Below are positions 21,408-26,493 of a DNA stretch of 26,493 bases, piece by piece. Under the pieces are notes generated by a model that saw only the letters and a program-made list of their open reading frames with translations, had not been told where the DNA came from and did no database searches. A program made the position numbers and the translations under genes. Every line of letters begins with the position of its first letter. Position 1 is the first letter of the stretch. Source of the DNA: Candidatus Shapirobacteria bacterium (GTDB lineage: Bacteria; Patescibacteriota; Microgenomatia; UBA12405); contig JAPLYY010000025.1 in the NCBI GenBank assembly GCA_026395315.1, positions 1 to 26,493 of the forward strand, given 5' to 3'.

Positions 21408-21435
21408 ATTATAACACTAGTTTATTTTTTGTCTA
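21408..21435 (-). promoter_or_regulatory. Promoter of the sortase-pilus operon
   Basis: On the minus strand TAGACA (21435-21430), a 16-nt spacer and TATAAT (21413-21408) precede the sortase ATG at 21398 by 9 nt. It could drive the tightly packed genes from 21398 down to 11530, since the largest gap among them is 18 nt. Confidence 0.65.
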
Positions 21436-21480
21436 CAGTCTTGTAATAACCGCATATTTTTAGCAGGCTATTTATTCATA

Positions 21481-21486
21481 TATAAT
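21481..21486 (+). promoter_or_regulatory. -10 element of the methyltransferase gene, leaderless arrangement
   Basis: A perfect TATAAT ends exactly 7 nt before the ATG at 21494. No clear -35 hexamer is seen. Confidence 0.55.
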
Positions 21487-21493
21487 ATGGTGT

Positions 21494-22240
21494 ATGCAAA
21501 AAAATACTTCATGGGAGAAAGTCGGCGATTGGTACAACGAAACAGTCGGAGAAAAAGGCAGTTACTATCATCAACAGGTGATTTTACCGAATGTAATTAG
21601 GCTTATGAAATTAGGTGAAAAACAAAAATTATTGGATGTGGGTTGCGGACAGGGAATTTTGGGAAAAAGTTTACCGAATCATAATGGGTATTGGGGAATT
21701 GATCTGGCAGCTAATTTAATTGAAATGGCCAAAAAGGATGATAAAAATCTAAATCATAAATATCTGGTGGCTGACGCCACCAAAGATTTCAAGACCACCG
21801 AGAGATTTGACTGGATAACATTGATTTTGGCGTTACAAAACATGGACAAACCGTTTAAAGTAATCCAAAACTGTAAAAATGTTTTAGGTACCGGCGGAAA
21901 AATATTAATGGTATTAAACCATCCGGCGTTTAGAATTCCCAAACACAGCGATTGGGAAATGAAAGAGGGGAAACAATACCGATTGATTGAGAGCTATATG
22001 TCACCACTGGAAATTTCGATTGATTCCAGTCCGTTTGATAAACACTATAATCAAAAAACGGTGTCGTATCATTATCCCCTAAGTGCATATTCGGAAATGT
22101 TGACTGATAACGGATTTGTAATTGAAACGATTGAAGAATGGGTGTCAAATAAAAAATCAACCGGAGTCAAGGCTTTAATCGAAGATAAGGCCAGAGAAGA
22201 AATCCCCCTATTCTTAACGATAGTGGCCAAAAAAATTTGA
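21494..22240 (+). CDS. Class I SAM-dependent methyltransferase
   Basis: The protein has 248 aa. Motif I is LLDVGCGQGILGKSL (46-60), followed by the acidic post-I strand YWGIDLAANLIEMAKK, then YLVADATKDF and a motif near FDWITLILALQNMDKPFKVIQNCKNVLGTGGKILMVLNHP, the UbiE/Methyltransf_11 layout. The N-terminus (SWEKVGDWYNETVGEKGSYYHQQVILPNV) is typical of a subgroup of small-molecule or lipid methyltransferases, but the substrate cannot be told. The gene is divergent from the sortase operon. It is followed 13 nt later by a small membrane protein with its own -10 element overlapping the gap. Confidence 0.85.
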   Translation: MQKNTSWEKVGDWYNETVGEKGSYYHQQVILPNVIRLMKLGEKQKLLDVGCGQGILGKSLPNHNGYWGIDLAANLIEMAKKDDKNLNHKYLVADATKDFKTTERFDWITLILALQNMDKPFKVIQNCKNVLGTGGKILMVLNHPAFRIPKHSDWEMKEGKQYRLIESYMSPLEISIDSSPFDKHYNQKTVSYHYPLSAYSEMLTDNGFVIETIEEWVSNKKSTGVKALIEDKAREEIPLFLTIVAKKI

Positions 22241-22246
22241 TAAAAT
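22241..22246 (+). promoter_or_regulatory. -10 element of the small membrane protein gene, leaderless arrangement
   Basis: TAAAAT right after the methyltransferase stop ends exactly 7 nt before the ATG at 22254, which favours that ATG over in-frame ATGs at 22245 and 22248. Confidence 0.4.
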
Positions 22247-22253
22247 GATGGTT

Positions 22254-22460
22254 ATGGAAAACCGAATATATTATTGGGCGGGAGTGATAATTTTTTTAGT
22301 GACGCTGGTAACCTTTTTTATAGTTAATGCTACTTTTGAAACGAAAAATGTCACCTTGTGTAAACAACTAAGAATTAGACCATTTACGGAAAAATTCTTC
22401 ACTTGGGGTGGGATTGTGGAACTAAATCAGAAAGGTGAGTATCAACCAAGGTGTATCTAA
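22254..22460 (+). CDS. Small single-helix membrane protein
   Basis: The protein has 68 aa from the ATG at 22254 (MENRIYYWAG); upstream ATGs would add up to three residues. One membrane helix (about residues 8-26, YWAGVIIFLVTLVTFFIVN) is followed by a basic segment with two cysteines (in VTLCKQLRIRP and the C-terminal QPRCI) that could pair. There is no recognised family. Its stop shares bases with the stop of the convergent oxidoreductase gene (CTAA at 22457-22460), so there is no room for a terminator between them. The helix and the promoter spacing make it likely to be a real gene. Confidence 0.6.
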   Translation: MENRIYYWAGVIIFLVTLVTFFIVNATFETKNVTLCKQLRIRPFTEKFFTWGGIVELNQKGEYQPRCI

Positions 22461-23077
22461 GCGGAGAGTTCTTTACCGAAGGTGACGCAGATTTGTTGGA
22501 GATCTAGCAGAGAAAAACCGGGGTGCTTAAGGGCTTCAACCAGTTTAGCAGTGATCAGTTGGGGATCGCGGCCGTCGATAGAATCAACCATCACATCGGG
22601 ATTAATGGTATGAAGCAGGGAGACGGGATTGATGGGAACACTGATAGAACCGAGAGGAGTGGATTTAGTTTTAGAACCTTTAGGAGTAGTGGGGCTGGTT
22701 TGGCCGGTAGTTAGGGAATAAAGATGATTATCGGAAACTACCACAGTAATCGGAGCGTCTGCCCGGGCGGCAGCAATCAAATGACCCATACCTTCACCGT
22801 AAACGCCGCCGTCGCCGCCAATGGCAATGACAGTTAATTTGGGATTGGCCAGTTTAACACCGAGAGCAGTGGGAATGCACCGGCCATGGAGCGAGTGAAC
22901 GCTATAGGTATTAAAAAAATCGGCCATGTTACCGATGCAACCAATGTCAAAAACCAAAACTACATTTTCTTTGGCAATTCCCAATTGATCAATCGCCTGC
23001 TGAATTCCGGCAAACAGAAGGAAGTTGTTACAACCGGGGCACCAGGTAGGGGTGATTCCAGATTTTAGATTAATCAT
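22457..23077 (-). CDS. 2-oxoacid:ferredoxin oxidoreductase, beta (thiamine diphosphate) subunit
   Basis: The protein has 206 aa, shorter than the roughly 280-300 aa common for KorB/PorB. Oxidatively decarboxylates a 2-oxoacid with CoA, passing electrons to ferredoxin. Visible features: TWCPGCNNF (Cys13, Cys16), DIGCIGN, SLHGRCIPTALGVKLANP, the thiamine diphosphate motif GGDGGVYGEGMGHLIAAARAD, SDNHLYSLTTGQTSPTTPKG, and a final LLDLQQICVTFGK. The four cysteines expected to hold the [4Fe-4S] cluster are all there, so the core is complete and only the C-terminal tail is missing. It starts 8 nt inside the alpha-subunit gene. Substrate (pyruvate, 2-oxoglutarate or other) cannot be fixed from the sequence. 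Confidence 0.88.
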   Translation of the reverse strand: MINLKSGITPTWCPGCNNFLLFAGIQQAIDQLGIAKENVVLVFDIGCIGNMADFFNTYSVHSLHGRCIPTALGVKLANPKLTVIAIGGDGGVYGEGMGHLIAAARADAPITVVVSDNHLYSLTTGQTSPTTPKGSKTKSTPLGSISVPINPVSLLHTINPDVMVDSIDGRDPQLITAKLVEALKHPGFSLLDLQQICVTFGKELSA

Positions 23078-24656
23078 ATTGTTTTAATTCTTTAACCAGT
23101 TCTTCAGGAAAAAATGGCCGACCGTCGGATTTAAGAATAATTTTGACCGGATTAAAATCGAACTGGGATTTTAATAGAGTCACCAGTTGAGCGGTAGCAT
23201 TGTTTTCGATGACAAATATTTTTTGGTATTTTGATAAGATGGTCTTAATTTCAGCATCAATCGGCCAAAGAGTGGTTAATTGTAAATAGTCATATTTATT
23301 TTCCAATAATTTTAAAGTTTCAAGAATGGTAGATTTGGTGGATCCCCAGGACATGATTAAATTAGAAGAATTATTATTGAGAAGTTTTGGAGAGGGAAGC
23401 GATTTAATAATTTGTTGGCGCTGTTGTTGACGGACAGCGGCGTTTTTATTAATGGTATCAATATCTTCGACGGCATAGCCGGCGGCATCATGCTCGTAAC
23501 TGTTGGCCAGGTATTCCTGACCGGGGGTACCGGGTAGGGGTTGTTGAGAAATAATTATATCGGCTTTTTTGGTTGATAAATCGGATAAAGAGGCAGAAGA
23601 TTCGGCAACAAATTTATCGCTGAGAACGATGACGGGGATATTAAATTTAGCGGCTAAATTTAAAGATTCAGCCCCGAATTCAAAAGATTCAGCCTGATCA
23701 CCGGGGGCAATAACAATTTTATTGAATTCACCATGGCCGGAATTAACGGCGAAAAGTAAATCCCCCTGAGAAGTCCAGGTAGGCAAGCCGGTAGCCGGGC
23801 CGGGTCGGGAAACCAGATAAAAAACCACACCTAAATTGGCGGCACCACAGAGAGAGACGGTTTCACACATTAAAGCGAATCCACCACCACTGGTGCCGGT
23901 AGCAGCCCGAGCCCCAGCAAAAACAGCGCCGGCACATAATGAAGCGGCGGCAATTTCATCTTCGGGATGAATAAAAGTGATTTTATATTTTTCCTGAACA
24001 CCGGCTAAAAAATGCATCGCACCACTGGATGGAGTCATGGGGTAGGCGGCGTAAAAGTTGCCACCACCGGCGATAAATCCCCAACTGTAGGCTTCATTAC
24101 CTTCATAGATTTTATCGTTGGTTATTTTTTGGGGAAAAATTAAAGTAATTTTGGATTGAGCATAATTTTTGGAGGCATAGTCAAAACCCAAATCAAATGC
24201 TTTTAAATTGGGAGTGTCACTACCGAAAGTCTGGGTAATAATTTGATGACAAGTGTCCTGATTAAGAGAAAAGATATAAGCGATAACTCCTAAGCAAAGA
24301 GTGTTGACATAAAGATGGCCGCCAATTTGTTGAGCCAAATCTTTTAGTGGCAAAACCACGGGAGCATCATCGCCAAAAACCAGGGTGGATTGATTAAATT
24401 CGGAAGTGTGTTGGGACCAATGTTGAGGCAAAAGCGAAAAGAAAACATCAATATCATAATGGGGGGCAAACAATTCATTGGCAGAAAATGAAACCTGATA
24501 GGTATTATGACCACCGCGGATAAGTGATGGATATTCGGAATAATCGCGAATATTAAAACCGTGAGCGACTAAGATGTGACTGAGTAGAAGACCGGAGGAT
24601 TTGATACCTGATCCGGCTGGACCGGCAATTTTGACAGTAAAAACGTCTTGAGACAT
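23070..24656 (-). CDS. 2-oxoacid:ferredoxin oxidoreductase, fused gamma-alpha subunit
   Basis: The protein has 528 aa. The N-terminal gamma domain (about 1-170) begins VKIAGPAGSGIKSSGLLLSHILVAHGF and has DYSEYPSLIRGGHNTYQVSF. The alpha domain follows from about 180: YEGNEAYSWGFIAGGGNFYAAYPMTPSSG, then FIHPEDEIAAASLCAGAVFAGARAATGTSGGGFALMCETV and SRPGPATGLPTW. Fused gamma-alpha plus a separate beta is the KorA/KorB-type arrangement. No ferredoxin-like delta subunit is adjacent. In a fermentative cell this enzyme would link carbon flow to reduced ferredoxin. TAAAAT ends 6 nt before the ATG, so the transcript is predicted to be leaderless. The start overlaps nothing upstream; the helicase gene diverges after a 159-nt gap. 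Confidence 0.9.
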   Translation of the reverse strand: MSQDVFTVKIAGPAGSGIKSSGLLLSHILVAHGFNIRDYSEYPSLIRGGHNTYQVSFSANELFAPHYDIDVFFSLLPQHWSQHTSEFNQSTLVFGDDAPVVLPLKDLAQQIGGHLYVNTLCLGVIAYIFSLNQDTCHQIITQTFGSDTPNLKAFDLGFDYASKNYAQSKITLIFPQKITNDKIYEGNEAYSWGFIAGGGNFYAAYPMTPSSGAMHFLAGVQEKYKITFIHPEDEIAAASLCAGAVFAGARAATGTSGGGFALMCETVSLCGAANLGVVFYLVSRPGPATGLPTWTSQGDLLFAVNSGHGEFNKIVIAPGDQAESFEFGAESLNLAAKFNIPVIVLSDKFVAESSASLSDLSTKKADIIISQQPLPGTPGQEYLANSYEHDAAGYAVEDIDTINKNAAVRQQQRQQIIKSLPSPKLLNNNSSNLIMSWGSTKSTILETLKLLENKYDYLQLTTLWPIDAEIKTILSKYQKIFVIENNATAQLVTLLKSQFDFNPVKIILKSDGRPFFPEELVKELKQYD

Positions 24657-24662
24657 CTTTGT

Positions 24663-24668
24663 ATTTTA
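24663..24668 (-). promoter_or_regulatory. -10 element of the oxidoreductase operon, leaderless arrangement
   Basis: TAAAAT on the minus strand ends 6 nt before the ATG at 24656. A -35 hexamer is not clear. Confidence 0.45.
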
Positions 24669-24742
24669 ACATTAGTTGCATTCCAAAACTGTTGTGGTAG
24701 ACTACAGACGATAAATTTTGATGCAATAGAGACTTTAAACTC

Positions 24743-24788
24743 TGCCCTGAAGTACGAATAGTACTTGATATTAAATAATTGGAGGGCA
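24743..24788 (+). promoter_or_regulatory. Structured 5' leader of the RNA helicase gene
   Basis: Upstream of the helicase ATG, TGCCCT (24743-24748) can pair with AGGGCA (24783-24788). This closes a region that holds a perfect hairpin: AAGTAC (24750-24755), loop GAATA, GTACTT (24761-24766). The 3' arm of the outer stem includes GGAGGG, a Shine-Dalgarno-like run, but it lies 29 nt before the ATG. This is the longest intergenic leader in the window (159 nt, 24657-24815), and I see no matching known riboswitch in it. The promoter is not clear. Confidence 0.4.
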
Positions 24789-24815
24789 ATATTTAGCTTC
24801 AATTTATTTAGTATT

Positions 24816-26030
24816 ATGTACAACAACAGTGGTTCTCGCCGGTCAACTAGTGGTTATTCAGCCAGACCAAATTATAGAAAATTTCAAAATAGATTTCCTA
24901 AAAAAAGAAGTTTTGGGAAATATATTGATCCATCGCTGTTTATTAAAAAGGCAGCCGATTTTATTAAAATCGAGGAGGAAATTACTAAATACAATTTTGA
25001 AGATTTTAAATTAGACCCGATACTTTTGGCCAATGTTAAGGCTAAAGGTTATATTAAACCGACACCGATTCAGGACCAAGCCATTCTTCAGATTATGAAC
25101 GGTAAAGATGTGCTGGGTATAGCCAACACCGGAACCGGGAAAACGGCCTCTTATGCCATTCCCCTGATCCAAAAAATACTGGAAAATCCGAATAAAAGAA
25201 TTATTATTTTGGCGCCGACCAGAGAGTTGGCCACCCAAATAAAACAGGATATTCGTTCGTTTACGCCGGGATTACGGGTATTTATCGCCCTGGCTATCGG
25301 CGGAGCCTTTATCCGCGAACAAATTATGGATATCCGCAGAGGACCAAATATTTTAATTGGTACACCAGGAAGAATCACCGATTTGGGCCACCGCCGGGTG
25401 ATCGATTTTACTAAATTTGATACGGTGGTGTTGGATGAGGTTGACCGAATGCTGGATATGGGATTCGTGGATGATATTAAAACCATTGTTGACCAAATTC
25501 CCGCCAGCCGGCAAACATTATTTTTCTCGGCCACAGTTGACCGGAAAATTGAGGTATTAATTAATACGTTTTTACGTGACCCGGTAAAAGTATCGGTGAA
25601 AACCACCGATGCTTCGGATCATGTGGAACAAAACGTGGTAAATGTCTCGCGCCATGAAAAAGAAGAAAAACTGTGTGAATTACTGTCCAAAAAAGAGGAA
25701 TTTAAAAAAGTATTGATTTTTGGCGCCACCAAAATGATGGTGGAAAGATTGACCGTATCGTTGATCCGACAAGGTTTCAATGCCGACTCAATTCATGGCG
25801 ATAAACCACAGCACAAAAGACAAACTGTTTTAAAGTTATTCAAAGAGGACCGGTTGAATATCCTGGTAGCGACTGATGTAGCGGCCAGAGGTTTGGACAT
25901 TCCAGATGTATCTCACGTGATAAATTATGATCAGCCGAACAATTACGAAGACTATTGTCACCGTATCGGCCGGACCGGCCGGGGCAACTCGAAGGGTTAT
26001 GCGCTGACGTTTGTGGAAAATAGATATTAA
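24816..26030 (+). CDS. DEAD-box family ATP-dependent RNA helicase (DEVD variant)
   Basis: The protein has 404 aa from the ATG at 24816; an in-frame TTG at 24765 lies inside the leader hairpin and is not favoured. The N-terminal tail (about 1-40) is rich in Arg, Ser, Gly and Asn (MYNNSGSRRSTSGYSARPNY), likely to bind RNA. Helicase motifs occur in order: Q motif (GYIKPTPIQDQA), motif I ANTGTGKT, Ia PTRELATQ, Ib TPGRI, motif II DEVD in VLDEVDRMLDMGF, III SAT, IV LIFGATK, V ATDVAARGLDI, VI HRIGRTGRG. The protein stops right after the RecA-like lobe 2, without a C-terminal RNA-binding domain. The normal third residue of motif II is Ala; Val here is a mild variant. Expected role: RNA unwinding in ribosome assembly or decay. 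Confidence 0.93.
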   Translation: MYNNSGSRRSTSGYSARPNYRKFQNRFPKKRSFGKYIDPSLFIKKAADFIKIEEEITKYNFEDFKLDPILLANVKAKGYIKPTPIQDQAILQIMNGKDVLGIANTGTGKTASYAIPLIQKILENPNKRIIILAPTRELATQIKQDIRSFTPGLRVFIALAIGGAFIREQIMDIRRGPNILIGTPGRITDLGHRRVIDFTKFDTVVLDEVDRMLDMGFVDDIKTIVDQIPASRQTLFFSATVDRKIEVLINTFLRDPVKVSVKTTDASDHVEQNVVNVSRHEKEEKLCELLSKKEEFKKVLIFGATKMMVERLTVSLIRQGFNADSIHGDKPQHKRQTVLKLFKEDRLNILVATDVAARGLDIPDVSHVINYDQPNNYEDYCHRIGRTGRGNSKGYALTFVENRY

Positions 26031-26054
26031 AAGAGGGGAGTCATCCCCTCTTTT
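26029..26054. terminator. Bidirectional intrinsic terminator
   Basis: AAAAGAGGGG (26029-26038), loop AGTCAT, CCCCTCTTTT (26045-26054), a perfect 10-bp stem ending in a T-run on each strand. It overlaps the helicase stop codon and lies 1 nt from the stop of the convergent flavin-protein gene. Confidence 0.88.
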
Positions 26055-26055
26055 T

Positions 26056-26475
26056 TCAGAGCTCAACTTCGGCAATTTCCGGCGGATTTTTAGAAAAATC
26101 AGAATAGCGACACCAAAAGGGTTTGATCGATATAAAAGTGCCAGATTCGATACCGTAGTCTTTTAGCTCAGGATGGATCGAAAGCATGGTAGAACAGGCT
26201 GATTTAGCCGAATCTCCTTCCAAGAGTGTGGCTACTCCATCAAGTTGAATACTGGGATCATTTTTTAAACCGCCGATGATAACCGAGACGGTTTGATTGA
26301 CTTTCAAATTAACAATTTTACGGCTGGTCGGTTCGGTGTTCATCAGTAAAGTAAAATCATCTTTAACGGTCAAAGCCATGATAGCCGATTCGGTTTTACC
26401 CGAAAGACTGGCGGTAGACAGTACACAGAGATCATTGTTTTTTAAGATTTGGAGAACGATATTTTTATCGATCAT
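26056..26475 (-). CDS. Pyridoxamine 5'-phosphate oxidase-like split-barrel protein
   Basis: The protein has 139 aa. The pattern fits the FMN-binding split-barrel family: an N-terminal helix (IVLQILKNNDLCVLSTASLSGKTESAIMALTV, about residues 6-37), then strands DFTLLMNTEPTSRKIVNLKVNQTVSVIIGG (about 40-69) where Ser/Arg-Lys in the NTEPTSRK turn usually contact the flavin phosphate, then SIQLDGVATLLEGD and a C-terminal FISIKPFWCRYSDF. True PdxH enzymes have extra active-site residues and are longer. This is more like the general stress or F420/FMN-binding relatives, so the substrate is unknown. The gene is monocistronic within the window; a TATAAA just upstream is cut close to the window end. Confidence 0.75.
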   Translation of the reverse strand: MIDKNIVLQILKNNDLCVLSTASLSGKTESAIMALTVKDDFTLLMNTEPTSRKIVNLKVNQTVSVIIGGLKNDPSIQLDGVATLLEGDSAKSACSTMLSIHPELKDYGIESGTFISIKPFWCRYSDFSKNPPEIAEVEL

Positions 26476-26493
26476 ATTTTTTTTAATTTATAA

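Noticed and set aside
23532..23549. A further GTAG-headed REP at GGGTAGGGG
   Set aside because: No complementary arm follows within hairpin distance, and the site is ordinary coding sequence of the alpha subunit.
24781..24786. GGAGGG as a Shine-Dalgarno site for the helicase
   Set aside because: It is 29 nt before the ATG, too far for normal use, and no start codon lies at proper spacing. It fits better as part of the AGGGCA stem.
24765..24815. N-terminal extension of the helicase from a TTG at 24765
   Set aside because: The TTG is inside the leader hairpin, the added residues are not helicase-like, and the ATG at 24816 begins the usual Arg/Ser/Gly-rich tail.
1..26493. Alternative genetic code with TGA as glycine, known in some Patescibacteria
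   Set aside because: TGA ends several genes at the expected family length (metG, folD, map, the methyltransferase), so the standard stop meaning holds.

Overview
The window looks like a piece of a small, dense genome of a Candidate Phyla Radiation bacterium (Patescibacteria), most likely from the Microgenomates side. This is inference from gene style, not from a marker-gene tree. The supporting signs are very short intergenic gaps, ATGA start/stop overlaps, shortened enzymes, many single-TM exported proteins with Thr-Pro linkers, a type IV pilus (T4P) locus with elaborate minor pilins, and almost no Shine-Dalgarno sequences. TGA is used as an ordinary stop, so the Gracilibacteria/SR1 code does not apply. 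I see no tRNA, rRNA, CRISPR array or prophage, and no gene-free stretch over 300 bases.

Layout: 1-2348 (minus) is murJ-pilN-pilO (pilO cut by the window edge). 2402-4935 (plus) is rpsT, metG and tatD; metG and tatD carry four in-frame copies of palindromic repeat elements. 4940-5471 is a Y1 (HUH) REP-associated transposase framed by two REP-like hairpins in inverted orientation. 5471-7178 (minus) is map-folD-cysteine-less thioredoxin-like protein, coupled by 4-nt overlaps. 7221-7646 (plus) is a Thr/Pro-rich exported protein. 7643-10394 (minus) is an anchored hypothetical protein, a 5'-nucleotidase family phosphoesterase and an SdpI-like membrane protein. 10434-10946 (plus) is a compact Fe/Mn superoxide dismutase closed by a bidirectional terminator.

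The centre is a T4P/surface locus on the minus strand (21398 down to 11003). It reads: sortase with cysteine-rich and Fn3-like extracellular modules, anchored hypothetical protein, PilB ATPase, PilC platform, FimT/GspH-like pilin, a PilV-like pilin carrying a large LVIVD/propeller-like adhesin body, a PilW-like pilin carrying two eight-cysteine modules and an Ig-like domain, a PilX-like pilin, a GspL-like membrane protein, and finally the major pilin behind its own promoter. PilB and PilC would assemble the fibre, the small pilins would prime it, and the two giant pilins would display binding domains. The sortase may process or anchor companion surface proteins. PilD, PilT and PilM are not in the window.

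21494-26475 holds a SAM methyltransferase, a small membrane protein, the two subunits of a 2-oxoacid:ferredoxin oxidoreductase, a DEAD-box-type RNA helicase with an unusual structured leader, and a split-barrel flavin protein. A recurring feature is a -10 hexamer placed 5-7 nt before the start codon (exactly 7 nt in five genes), which predicts leaderless mRNAs. It also helps choose starts for metG, the Thr/Pro protein and the small membrane protein.
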